DNA from: Flavobacterium notoginsengisoli
Lineage (GTDB): Bacteria > Bacteroidota > Bacteroidia > Flavobacteriales > Flavobacteriaceae
Direction: 5' to 3'
Length of the DNA stretch: 64,000 bases
NCBI RefSeq assembly: GCF_014207905.1
Contig: NZ_JACHLB010000001.1
Coordinates: 694,676 to 758,675 of the forward strand
Below the pieces are notes generated by a model. That model ran no database searches. It was not told where the DNA came from and saw only the letters and a list, made by a program, of their open reading frames with translations. Positions 50,189-58,356 of this stretch are shown in pieces. Position 1 is the stretch's first letter. Every line of letters begins with the position of its first letter. The position numbers were made by a program, and so were the translations under genes.

Positions 50189-51139
50189 TTAAAATCCAAA
50201 ATTAACTCCTAAACCAAATACTTCTCTGGTTTGAAGACCTTCAAAAGCATTATCGTCATAAATCGCTTGGAAAGCAAGATTCGCCGACAGAAATTTGTTG
50301 ATTTTCATTATAATGTTTAACGAATAATTAATGTCTACATTTTGAGGATCTTCTAAATAATTAGAATATAAGTTTAGCGTATTTTCTGCCGTTACATTGG
50401 TCATAATGGCCAATTTGTAATAAACAGATGCATAGAAACCTAGCTCATAACGCATGGTTTTGCCTTCGTCAACTCCAAAATAATCACCATCTACATAAGG
50501 CAGACCTGTAAATCTATCAATTCCACTTGTGTAGGCATTGTCTACAAAAGTGAATTTTGATGTTAAAGGAGCAAAGTTAATTTTTAAATTTTCGTCTTTA
50601 GACCAGTAAATACCAGGACCAGCTGTAAGATAACCAGGTGACATAAACTTGGTTTGTTCTGTTCTAATTTCTTTTCCGTTGGCATCTTGCCCATAAATGT
50701 AACCCGTTGTAAATTGGGTTCTGAAATTTAGAAAGAAAGAGTAATACCATTCGCCAAAAGCCCTTTTACCAAGAATAGAGTTGAATTCTAATCTATCGTC
50801 GGTTTTTTTGCTAAAATCGGTATTTTTGGTTTGTAATATACCGTAAGAAGCCAAGACTTTATTGTCCCAAGTTACATCGTCTTTTTTGTAATTAAAATCA
50901 TAATTGATTCCGAGTGTTCCTGAGAAACTGTCTTCACCACCAGCAATCCAGTTGTTAAAACTTGATTGGTTTAGTAAAAGCGATACAGTTCCTTTTGCTT
51001 TCCAGCCTTCTTTTTCAATGGTATCATTGAGTTTTTTTACGGCTTTTTCGGTATTTTGAGCTAATTCTTTTTCTGTGTTTTGGGCTTGAACAAAAGTAAG
51101 ATTTGCTAAAACGAAGAGTAATAAAAAGATCTTTCTCAT
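50189..51139 (-). CDS. DUF3078 outer-membrane protein
   Basis: 316 aa from ATG 51139; a start 14 codons earlier would break the signal peptide. Signal peptide ends FVQAQ near 20. The mature sequence fits DUF3078: GWKAKGTVSLLLNQSSFNNWIAGGEDSFSGTLGINYDFNYKKDDVTWDN and the last strand VFGLGVNFGF. It is predicted to be a small barrel; function unknown. It is the last gene of the minus-strand SUF run, behind DUF2480. Confidence 0.85.
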   Translation of the reverse strand: MRKIFLLLFVLANLTFVQAQNTEKELAQNTEKAVKKLNDTIEKEGWKAKGTVSLLLNQSSFNNWIAGGEDSFSGTLGINYDFNYKKDDVTWDNKVLASYGILQTKNTDFSKKTDDRLEFNSILGKRAFGEWYYSFFLNFRTQFTTGYIYGQDANGKEIRTEQTKFMSPGYLTAGPGIYWSKDENLKINFAPLTSKFTFVDNAYTSGIDRFTGLPYVDGDYFGVDEGKTMRYELGFYASVYYKLAIMTNVTAENTLNLYSNYLEDPQNVDINYSLNIIMKINKFLSANLAFQAIYDDNAFEGLQTREVFGLGVNFGF

Positions 51140-51216
51140 GGTATCTAGTTTAAGTGTGTAATCAAATATACTAAAAACCAATCGAAAGATAAAGGTTGAA
51201 TGCCTGTTAATGCAGG

Positions 51217-51726
51217 TTATTTCTTAGATTCTTTGTATAAAGGTACCGCCGAACACGCTTCTCCATACATAATACTTCTTGCAAAGGGCTGCAAATAGTT
51301 TGTCGCTAATATATAAGCGCGCATTGGGACAGGTTTTCTTGAACAGCCTTTTACAATTACAGGCTTACTTTGATAAACAGAATAATCTATTTTGCTCAAA
51401 ATTTCTTCGTACAAACTTCCGTCTAAATCTTCTATTGTTCCATTAACCACTTTTTTTGCAAAAGGGGCTAAATGAACACTCACTAAAATTAATGCCCAAG
51501 CAGGAATAATAGCGTCTGTACTGCAATGTACCGCCACATATTGGTCTTGATATTGCGACCAATCATGATTTTTAAGATGCTCTCTAAAGTCTTTTTCTTT
51601 CAAAAGAAAACCTTCCAAAAGCCATTGAGAAATATCAATCTGCACACGCATTCCTTTTGGATAATAATCCTCTAAATCAAAAACTTCTAAAGCACTATTG
51701 GCAACTTTATTGATGATTTCTTCCAT
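51217..51726 (-). CDS. DUF2480 family protein
   Basis: 169 aa, cytoplasmic. Fits DUF2480, a Bacteroidetes family often beside the suf genes: IINKVANSALEVFDLEDYYPKGMRVQIDISQWL, then IVKGCSRKPVPMRAYILATNYLQPFARSIMYGEACSAVPLYK at the end, with two conserved Cys (in KGCSR and EACSAV) that could touch iron-sulfur chemistry. The role is not known. Located 135 bp after the DUF59 gene with repeat E between. Confidence 0.85.
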   Translation of the reverse strand: MEEIINKVANSALEVFDLEDYYPKGMRVQIDISQWLLEGFLLKEKDFREHLKNHDWSQYQDQYVAVHCSTDAIIPAWALILVSVHLAPFAKKVVNGTIEDLDGSLYEEILSKIDYSVYQSKPVIVKGCSRKPVPMRAYILATNYLQPFARSIMYGEACSAVPLYKESKK

Positions 51727-51740
51727 TTCTTTTGAGTTTT

Positions 51741-51859
51741 CAGTCGCAGTCTCAGTCGCAGTTGATCACTGTGATTGAGACTGAAAACTGTATACGTTTC
51801 TAAAGTGTTTTTTAGTCACAGTTAATTACTGAAAACTGTGACTGAAAACTGAACACTTT
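51741..51859. repeat. Inverted repeats of CAGT/ACTG words (site E)
   Basis: AAAGTGTT (51802-51809) with AACACTTT (51852-51859); AGTCACAGTT (51814-51823) with AACTGTGACT (51834-51843); repeated CAGTCGCAGT and ACTGAAAACTG words fill the rest. Between the DUF59 and DUF2480 genes. Confidence 0.65.
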
Positions 51860-51860
51860 A

Positions 51861-52184
51861 TTAAAGCATTCCTAATTCTAACTTAGCTTCTTCGCTCATT
51901 AAATCTTTACTCCAAGGCGGATCGAAGGTAATTTCAACCTCTACATCTTTTACGTATTCGATTGTTTTTACTTTTTCTTCTACTTCTCTTGGTAAGCTTT
52001 CTGCAACTGGGCAGTTTGGCGAAGTAAGTGTCATAAGGATTTTTACTTCGTAATCTGTATTTACCATTACGTCGTAAATTAATCCTAATTCATAAATATC
52101 TACAGGAATCTCAGGATCGTAAATTCCTTTTAAGATTCTTACGATAGATTCTCCTAATTCGTTTGTGTCTATTTCTTGTTCCAT
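51861..52184 (-). CDS. SUF-associated DUF59/MIP18-family protein
   Basis: 107 aa from ATG 52184 (MEQEIDTNELGESIV); a start 13 codons upstream begins in repeat B2 and is rejected. The domain carries LKGIYDPEIPVDIYELGLIYDV and the conserved TSPNCPVAESLPREVEEKV, whose Cys is the hallmark of the family, then DVEVEITFDPPWSKDLMSEEAKLELGML. These proteins assist iron-sulfur assembly or transfer. Between sufE and DUF2480 in the SUF run. Confidence 0.9.
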   Translation of the reverse strand: MEQEIDTNELGESIVRILKGIYDPEIPVDIYELGLIYDVMVNTDYEVKILMTLTSPNCPVAESLPREVEEKVKTIEYVKDVEVEITFDPPWSKDLMSEEAKLELGML

Positions 52185-52207
52185 TTTGTGTATTTGTTTT
52201 TTTTCTT

Positions 52208-52267
52208 TTGCCACGAATTTCACAAATTCACACTAATTTTTAATTCGGGAAATTTGTGAAATTCGTG
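52208..52267. repeat. GCCACGAATT inverted repeat (site B2)
   Basis: Perfect 19-bp arms: GCCACGAATTTCACAAATT (52208-52226) and its reverse complement (52249-52267). Same core word as site B1 at 40490. Inside the SUF run, between sufE and the DUF59 gene. Confidence 0.75.
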
Positions 52268-52277
52268 GCGAAAAAAC

Positions 52278-52703
52278 TTAGTTTTTATTCTTAGCATCAA
52301 AAGCCAAAGCGTACATTTTGATGTTTTTGATCATTGATACCAAACCGTTTGCACGTGTTGCTGATAAATGTTCTTTTAAACCGATTTCGTCTATAAAATC
52401 AGTATTTGCATTTATAATGTCAGATGCTTTCTGATTAGAAAAAGCGCGAATTAAAATCGCAATAATTCCTTTTGTCAAAATCGCATCACTATCTGCGGTG
52501 AAAACAATTTTATCGTCGTTTTGCTCGCCTTGCAACCAAACTTTCGACTGGCATCCTTTAATTAGATTTTCGTCTACTTTGTATTCTTCTTTAATTAACG
52601 GAAGACTTTTTCCTAGTTCGATGATGTATTCATAACGCTGCATCCAGTCGTCGAACATTGAAAATTCATCTATTATTTCGTCTTGTATTTCTTTTATAGT
52701 CAT
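52278..52703 (-). CDS. sufE: SufE family sulfur acceptor
   Basis: 141 aa. Takes persulfide sulfur from SufS and passes it to the SufBCD scaffold. The acceptor Cys51 lies in NLIKGCQSKVWL, at the same number as in E. coli SufE. The N-terminal FSMFDDWMQRYEYIIELGKSLP is typical. Only 2 nt from the upstream lipoprotein gene. Confidence 0.95.
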   Translation of the reverse strand: MTIKEIQDEIIDEFSMFDDWMQRYEYIIELGKSLPLIKEEYKVDENLIKGCQSKVWLQGEQNDDKIVFTADSDAILTKGIIAILIRAFSNQKASDIINANTDFIDEIGLKEHLSATRANGLVSMIKNIKMYALAFDAKNKN

Positions 52704-52705
52704 AA

Positions 52706-53131
52706 TTATTCTTTAGCAAAATCAACTAATAAATTTACTAGTTTTTCGATTTCTTTTGGAGGAAAACCATTGTCAAAACCTGGAGTTTCGTAGATTTTTC
52801 CATCTTTAGTTATTTTTAAATTTCCTATCGCGGCGCCATCGTAAGTACGTTTATTAGTTGGAGCTTTTAGAGAAGAAAGATTGTCTAAATTTACTTTTGA
52901 ATATGCAGTAATAATCTCATTCCATTTCGCATCATCAATAGTGATTTTTTCAGGCTCTGCATTACGTTGTTTAGTAATCAAAACAGTTTTGTTTTGTGCA
53001 ACTATAGTTTTGTAATAACCTCTGGACATGGCAGAATATTCAATTTGAGTCGAAGCCATATCTATTTTTTTCTGACTACAGCATCCAGTTGCAATAAAGA
53101 CTGTTAAAAGCAATAAAGACAATATTCTCAT
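52706..53131 (-). CDS. Small lipoprotein of unknown function
   Basis: 141 aa with a lipoprotein-like signal (LLLLTVFIATGC, Cys17 followed by Cys18). The rest reads MSRGYYKTIVAQNKTVLITKQ, KWNEIITAYSKVNLDNLSSL and ends KEIEKLVNLLVDFAKE. I do not assign a family with certainty. It lies between sufS (11 nt upstream) and sufE (2 nt downstream), so it is cotranscribed with iron-sulfur genes even though it is exported; no cofactor motif is seen. Confidence 0.75.
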   Translation of the reverse strand: MRILSLLLLTVFIATGCCSQKKIDMASTQIEYSAMSRGYYKTIVAQNKTVLITKQRNAEPEKITIDDAKWNEIITAYSKVNLDNLSSLKAPTNKRTYDGAAIGNLKITKDGKIYETPGFDNGFPPKEIEKLVNLLVDFAKE

Positions 53132-53142
53132 ACAATAGATTT

Positions 53143-54357
53143 TTAGCTTAACATAGTTTGTGCCTTCTTAACAGCATCAACCATTGCATCGATTTCTTCT
53201 TTTGTATTATAAAAAGAAAAAGAAGCTCGAATGGTTCCTGGAATACAGAAGAAGTTCATGATAGGCTGTGCGCAATGATGCCCAGTTCTAACAGCAATTC
53301 CTAGTTTATCTATAATAGAACCAACATCATACGGATGAATTCCATCAATATTAAACGAAACTACAGAAGCTTTATTTTTAGTGTTTCCGTAAATTCTAAT
53401 GCCTTCAATTTCGTTAAGACGTTTTGTTGCATGTTCCAACAATTCATTTTCGTATTCCTGAATTTTATCAAAACCAATTTCATTTAAATAATCAATTGCA
53501 GTTCCTAAAACAATTCCACCAGCAATATTTGGCGTTCCAGCTTCAAATTTATGAGGTAAATCTGCGTAAGTTGTTTTCTCGAAAGTAACTTCTTTAATCA
53601 TTTCGCCACCACCTTGATAAGGAGGAAGTTTGTTCAGCCATTCTTCTTTTCCGTAAAGAATTCCAGTTCCTGTTGGACCGCACATTTTATGTCCTGAAAA
53701 AGCATAAAAATCACAATCTAATTCTTGAACATCTGGTTTCAAATGTGGAACAGCCTGAGCACCGTCAATTAAAACTGCAGCGCCAACAGCGTGCGCTTTG
53801 TCAATAATATATTTGATTGGATTGATTACACCCAACGCATTCGAAATATGATTTACGGTAACAATTTTCGTTTTTTCAGAAAGTAAAGCATCAAATTCTG
53901 AAATTATTAATTCTCCATTTTCATCAATTGGAATTACTCTCAAAACAGCTCCAGTTTTTTCACATAACATCTGCCAAGGCACAATGTTGCTGTGGTGTTC
54001 TAATGAAGAAACCACAACTTCGTCACCAGTTTTTAATATTGATGCAAAACCGTTTGCAACTAAGTTAATTCCGTGCGTTGTTCCTGAAGTAAAAAGTACT
54101 TCATGAGCATGTTTTGCGTTAATATGGTCTTTTACTTTTCCGCGAGAAATCTCATAAGCGTCAGTAGCTAACTGGCTTAAAGTATGAACGCCACGATGGA
54201 TATTGGCGTTGATTTCGTGATAATATTTTACTTCAGCATCGATCACAATTTGTGGTTTTTGCGAAGTAGCTCCGTTGTCGAAATATACTAATGGCTTTCC
54301 GTTTACAGTTTGTGAAAGTATCGGGAAATCAGCTCTTATTTTTTGAATATCTAGCAT
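53143..54357 (-). CDS. sufS: Cysteine desulfurase SufS
   Basis: 404 aa PLP enzyme that takes sulfur from cysteine. PLP lysine is Lys224 (DFYAFSGHKMCGPTG) and the persulfide Cys is Cys362 (RTGHHCAQPIM). The N-terminal YFDNGATSQKP and IHRGVHTLS motifs are group II (SufS) features. The gene starts a second minus-strand suf unit, separated from sufD by two plus-strand genes, and has about 220 bp of leader DNA before it without a clear TAnnTTTG box. Confidence 0.96.
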   Translation of the reverse strand: MLDIQKIRADFPILSQTVNGKPLVYFDNGATSQKPQIVIDAEVKYYHEINANIHRGVHTLSQLATDAYEISRGKVKDHINAKHAHEVLFTSGTTHGINLVANGFASILKTGDEVVVSSLEHHSNIVPWQMLCEKTGAVLRVIPIDENGELIISEFDALLSEKTKIVTVNHISNALGVINPIKYIIDKAHAVGAAVLIDGAQAVPHLKPDVQELDCDFYAFSGHKMCGPTGTGILYGKEEWLNKLPPYQGGGEMIKEVTFEKTTYADLPHKFEAGTPNIAGGIVLGTAIDYLNEIGFDKIQEYENELLEHATKRLNEIEGIRIYGNTKNKASVVSFNIDGIHPYDVGSIIDKLGIAVRTGHHCAQPIMNFFCIPGTIRASFSFYNTKEEIDAMVDAVKKAQTMLS

Positions 54358-54576
54358 GTCTTATTTAGAAAAAATCTATCTACAAAAGTACTAAAACTAA
54401 ATTTGTTTATACAGTAATTCTATAATTTCCTTTTATGGTGCGATTGTCAGCGACTGTAAATGCTGATTCTCTAAAAAACAAATCAGTTTTCTGCATTATC
54501 CGAATTGTATTTATGATTTGAGTTCGAATATCGTGAACATAAATTATTTATATTGCAGGAAAAATAACATATCATC

Positions 54577-55926
54577 ATGAAAAAAATTCTCAAAGTACTT
54601 GCTCTTGTTTTGGTTCTTGCTTTTTTGTATTTCGGGTTTACGACTTATCCGAAATTGGATTTGATTTCCGGTTTTTCTGCTAAAAGTGTTGCCTCAGGAC
54701 ATTTTATGGATCATCGTTCGCTTGATTTAATTCAGAAAACAGACAATGATATTCCTTTGTTAGATCTTGCAACTAATACAATTAATGACGCAGGGAAATT
54801 GGCAACATCGGCAGTTTATGGACTAAAAGAAAGAAAAGCGATTTACAGAGAAGGTTTGGGAGCTTTATTGATTAATGATGATTATGATATTTCAAAACCG
54901 TATTTGCTTCCAAAAAGAACAAAATTGGTTAATAATCTTCCTTTTCCATACGGAAATAATGAACCAAAAGATACCGCTTTCGCGAATGTGGATTACTCAA
55001 AATTGAAGAAAGCAATCGACGATTCTTTTGATAAAAACGGTGGAAAAGCAAAACGCACGCGCGCTGTTGTGGTTTTGTATAAAGACAAATTGATTGGAGA
55101 AAAATACGATACAGGTTTCAACAAAGACAGTAAAATTTTGGGTTGGTCAATGACAAAAAGTATTACCAGTTCTGCTTTTGGAGTCTTGGCGAAACAAGGA
55201 AAAATCGATATTTATAAACCTGCTCCAGTTGCAGAATGGCAGAATGATGAACGTAAAATTATTACACTTAATGATCTTCTTCATATGAATTCGGGTTTAG
55301 AATGGGAAGAGAATTACAGCACAATCTGCGACGCAACAAAAATGCTTTTTCAGGCAGAAGATATGGGAAAAGTACAATTGGATAAACCAGCTCAGTTCAA
55401 GCCTAACACACATTGGAATTATTCGTCAGGAACTACGAATCTTTTGTCTCTTATTTTAAGAAGACAATTCAAAACACAGCAAGAATATCTTGATTTTTGG
55501 TACAGCGCTGTAATCGACAAAATCGGAATGAACTCGATGATTGTCGAGCAAGATATGTCGGGAACTTTTGTGGGTTCATCTTACGGATGGGCGACGCCGC
55601 GCGACTGGTCAAAATTCGGATTATTATACCTTCATAAAGGAAACTGGAACGGCGAACAAATCCTTGACGAAAGCTGGGTAAAATATACTTCAACGCCTAC
55701 GAATACTTCAGAAGGAAAATACGGAGCACAATTCTGGCTAAACGCAGGCGGAAAATTCCCAGATGTTCCTCGTGATATGTTTTACTGCAGTGGTTACCAA
55801 GGTCAAATGGTGGCGATTATTCCGTCTAAAGACATGGTAATTGTGAGAATGGGAGTGAGAGAAGAAGAACCTGGATTTGATTTTAATGGGTTTTTGAAGG
55901 GGATTATTGAGAGTGTGAAGAAATAG
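54577..55926 (+). CDS. Serine hydrolase, beta-lactamase class C fold
   Basis: 449 aa with an N-terminal membrane anchor (4-24). The fold shows SMTK (SxxK, in LGWSMTKSITSSAFG near 189), the YSS motif in HWNYSSGTTN near 287 (YxN-like position) and a C-terminal domain with GAQFWLNAGGKF. This is the family of penicillin-binding-protein-like esterases and peptidases; substrate unknown. It lies on the plus strand inside the otherwise minus-strand SUF region and is followed after 3 nt by the EF-Tu-domain-like gene. Confidence 0.88.
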   Translation: MKKILKVLALVLVLAFLYFGFTTYPKLDLISGFSAKSVASGHFMDHRSLDLIQKTDNDIPLLDLATNTINDAGKLATSAVYGLKERKAIYREGLGALLINDDYDISKPYLLPKRTKLVNNLPFPYGNNEPKDTAFANVDYSKLKKAIDDSFDKNGGKAKRTRAVVVLYKDKLIGEKYDTGFNKDSKILGWSMTKSITSSAFGVLAKQGKIDIYKPAPVAEWQNDERKIITLNDLLHMNSGLEWEENYSTICDATKMLFQAEDMGKVQLDKPAQFKPNTHWNYSSGTTNLLSLILRRQFKTQQEYLDFWYSAVIDKIGMNSMIVEQDMSGTFVGSSYGWATPRDWSKFGLLYLHKGNWNGEQILDESWVKYTSTPTNTSEGKYGAQFWLNAGGKFPDVPRDMFYCSGYQGQMVAIIPSKDMVIVRMGVREEEPGFDFNGFLKGIIESVKK

Positions 55927-55929
55927 TAA

Positions 55930-56400
55930 ATGGCAATTTTAAAAAGAATAGAAAATGATGAGCTTTATTTATATATGAATGGAGTTTTGATATTTAAGCG
56001 TTGGCTAAGTTCTGGAAATTCTATAATAATTGATGTTATGGCTTATGACAAATATACCTTGATGAGTTATAAAGATTTGCAATATGAGAATTCAAATGAA
56101 TTGTTTTCAGTAAAAGCGAAGATTAAACTTAAAGGAACTAATGAAGGAGGAAGGAAACTTGGTATTGCTAGCGGTTATAGACCTGATCATATTTTTGAGT
56201 ATGGAAATGATGGAAAAGTAAATCAAGCCTTTATGGGAGATATTATTTTTGAAAATCAATCGACTATTGAACCGGGCGAAGAAAAAATAGTTACAGTCAG
56301 ATTTCTACTTAATCAACCAATTGAAAAATATCTTAATAAAGGACAAGTCTGGTGGATTCATGAAGGTCCTAATTTAATTGGTACTGCCGAAATTTTATAG
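55930..56400 (+). CDS. Stand-alone EF-Tu domain III-like protein
   Basis: 156 aa, no signal peptide. From about residue 60 the sequence follows the third domain of elongation factor Tu: VKAKIKLKGTNEGGRKLGIASGYRPDHIF (EF-Tu has EGGRxxP...YRPQF), then a GDI strand, EPGEEKIVTVRFLLNQPI (EF-Tu MPGDN..., PIA), and GQVWWIHEGPNLIGTAEIL (EF-Tu FAIREGGRTVGAGVV). The first ~55 residues show no GTPase motifs. So it is a domain-III fragment fused to a short unknown N-terminus. Its gene starts 3 nt after the serine hydrolase and is a little AT-rich. Confidence 0.75.
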   Translation: MAILKRIENDELYLYMNGVLIFKRWLSSGNSIIIDVMAYDKYTLMSYKDLQYENSNELFSVKAKIKLKGTNEGGRKLGIASGYRPDHIFEYGNDGKVNQAFMGDIIFENQSTIEPGEEKIVTVRFLLNQPIEKYLNKGQVWWIHEGPNLIGTAEIL

Positions 56401-56404
56401 AAAA

Positions 56405-56500
56405 TTAACCGCAAAGGCGCAAAGTAAAAAGCGCAAAGTTCGCAAAGTTTTGTAATAAACCTTTGCGAACTTTGCGTAACCTTTGTGTCTTTGCGGTAAA
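56405..56500. repeat. Nested inverted repeat of GCAAAG words (site A3)
   Basis: Inner arms CGCAAAGTTCGCAAAG (56432-56447) and CTTTGCGAACTTTGCG (56461-56476), perfect over 16 bp; outer arms TTAACCGCAAAG and CTTTGCGGTAAAA. Between the convergent EF-Tu-like gene and sufD. Confidence 0.78.
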
Positions 56501-56506
56501 ACCTGA

Positions 56507-57823
56507 CTACAAATCAAATCCTAAATTCACGCCCAATTTCATGGCAATAATTTTAGTAATTCTTTGTTTTAATTCTGGTATTTTGATGCTTTCGATAACG
56601 GCATTTGAGAATGCGTACATCAATAAAGCTTTAGCTTCTTTTTTCGGGATTCCGCGTGACTGCATGTAGAACATTGCTGTTTCGTCAAGCTGTCCAACAG
56701 TGCATCCGTGAGAACATTTTACGTCATCAGCAAAAATCTCTAATTGAGGTTTTGCGTTGATTGTCGCTTTATCACTCAATAAAATGTTGTTGCTTTTTTG
56801 GAAAGCATTTGTTTTTTGAGCTTCTTTTTCTACTAAAACTTTTCCGTTGAAAACTCCAGTCGAACGATCAGAGAAGATTCCTTTATAATCTTGGAAGCTT
56901 TCGCAGTTTGGCTGTGCGTGGTTTACTAAAGTATAATGATCAACGTGTTGTTTGTCATTCAAGATAGAAATTCCGTTAAGCGTACTTGTTAATCTTTCTC
57001 CGAAATGGTAAAAGTTTAAGTTGTTACGAGTTAAATTTCCTCCAAATGAGAAAGTATGAACAGAAGCGTGGCTTTCTTGCTGTTGAGAAACGTAAGTATT
57101 GTCTATTAAATTCGCTTCGCTGTTATCGTTTTGAATTTTGTAATAATCAACAATCGCACGTTTTTGAGCAAAAATCTCTGTAACAGAGTTTGTTAAAACC
57201 GGATTTTCATTCAAACTTTGGTGACGCTCAATAATTTGAACATGTGAATTTTCACCCACAATAACCAAGTTTCTTGGTTGAACCATTAAAGCTGCTTCAT
57301 TTCCAGTTGAGAAATACATAATCTCAATTGGTTTGTCAGCCACTTTTTTCTTCGGAATATTGATAAAAGCACCTTCAATTGCAAAAGCAGTATTCAATGA
57401 AGTCAAGCTATCATCTTTACTAGCAATTTGATTGAAGTACGTATCAATAACCATTTTGTATTTTGGTTTTGTTAATGCCGAAGACATTAAACAAACGTCA
57501 ATTCCGTCGTGAGTTGTAGAAGACAAATGCGAACTGAAAACCCCGTCAATAAATACTAATTTGTATGTATCAATTTCGTGTAAAAAGTATTTTTTTACCT
57601 GATTGAATTCGATTGCATTTTCCTGCTTTGGAAAAACCGTAAAGTCATTTTTTAGGATGGCGTTTAGCGATGTGTATTTCCAAGCTTCTTCTTTTTTGGT
57701 TGGGAAACCTTTATTTTCGAAGTTTTTTAAAGCATTTGTGCGTATGTCATGTAAATCTGAATGTACATCGACACGCTCTTCAAAAGCCATAAAAGACGAT
57801 ACTAATTTTTCTTTTAAATCCAT
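56507..57823 (-). CDS. sufD: SufD, Fe-S cluster assembly scaffold subunit
   Basis: 438 aa. Partner of SufB and SufC in the SufBC2D scaffold. Shows the SufD core: GVFNGKVLVEKEAQKTNAFQKSNNILLSDKATINAKPQLEIFADDVKCSHGCTVGQLDETAMFYMQSRGIP, with the conserved Cys/His pair of the family. The N-terminal helical domain begins about residue 10. Follows the four-helix-bundle gene; its stop lies beside repeat A3. Confidence 0.95.
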   Translation of the reverse strand: MDLKEKLVSSFMAFEERVDVHSDLHDIRTNALKNFENKGFPTKKEEAWKYTSLNAILKNDFTVFPKQENAIEFNQVKKYFLHEIDTYKLVFIDGVFSSHLSSTTHDGIDVCLMSSALTKPKYKMVIDTYFNQIASKDDSLTSLNTAFAIEGAFINIPKKKVADKPIEIMYFSTGNEAALMVQPRNLVIVGENSHVQIIERHQSLNENPVLTNSVTEIFAQKRAIVDYYKIQNDNSEANLIDNTYVSQQQESHASVHTFSFGGNLTRNNLNFYHFGERLTSTLNGISILNDKQHVDHYTLVNHAQPNCESFQDYKGIFSDRSTGVFNGKVLVEKEAQKTNAFQKSNNILLSDKATINAKPQLEIFADDVKCSHGCTVGQLDETAMFYMQSRGIPKKEAKALLMYAFSNAVIESIKIPELKQRITKIIAMKLGVNLGFDL

Positions 57824-57834
57824 TGTTCTTTTTA

Positions 57835-57955
57835 GTCTTAAAGTCGAAAGTCGAAAGTCGAAAGACTTTAGATTGTCGACTATTTTTGTGAAAAAATCAT
57901 AAATTAAGCTGAGTCTAAAAAGACTTTACAACTTTCGACTTTATGACTTTTGACT
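57835..57955. repeat. CGAAAGT/CGACTTT word repeats before sufD (site D1)
   Basis: Three tandem TCGAAAG units (57843-57863) face AACTTTCGACTTTATGACTTTTGACT (from 57929) as an imperfect inverted repeat. The same words flank the four-helix-bundle gene on the other side (58320-58352) and recur at 61089-61146. Confidence 0.65.
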
Positions 57956-58309
57956 CAAATATTTAATGAAACCGCTTAATAGTTTCGAAATCTCTGTGAT
58001 CGATTCTAAAAGCATTTCAAATTCTTCTTTTATAATATATTCTAAATCAAAAGCTAGATATAATTGAGATCTAACTTCTCCTGCTGAGGCTTTGGCAACA
58101 TATAAAAAATAAACAAATTCTTTATCTGTATTTCTCTCAAAACCTTCTGCTATATTTGATGATATAGAAAGTGATGCACGTCTTATTTGTCTAACAAAAT
58201 CAAAGTCTTTTTTGAAAGTAGAATTTTCAGTAATCAAATATATTTTCTTATTGAAGATTCGAGATTTTTGCCAAGAATTTATTTCCTCAAAAGATTTGAA
58301 TTTACTCAT
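57941..58309 (-). CDS. Four-helix bundle protein (23S rRNA intervening-sequence type)
   Basis: 122 aa. The signature FVRQIRRASLSISSNIAEGFERNTDKEFVYFLYVAKASAGEVRSQLYLAFDLEYI matches the S23/four-helix-bundle family first known from 23S rRNA intervening sequences. It lies between sufC and sufD, flanked on both sides by CGACTTT repeats that are shared by no other gene here, suggesting insertion into the operon. The members form pentamers; their role is unknown, and some lie beside retroelements in other genomes. Confidence 0.9.
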   Translation of the reverse strand: MSKFKSFEEINSWQKSRIFNKKIYLITENSTFKKDFDFVRQIRRASLSISSNIAEGFERNTDKEFVYFLYVAKASAGEVRSQLYLAFDLEYIIKEEFEMLLESITEISKLLSGFIKYLSQKS

Positions 58310-58319
58310 ATTGTATTTT

Positions 58320-58352
58320 CGACTTTACGACTTTTGACTTTCGACTTTCAGA
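58320..58352. repeat. CGACTTT word repeats before the four-helix-bundle gene (site D2)
   Basis: CGACTTTACGACTTTTGACT followed by TTCGACTTTC in direct tandem; with site D1 it brackets the four-helix-bundle gene. Confidence 0.6.
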
Positions 58353-58356
58353 CTGA

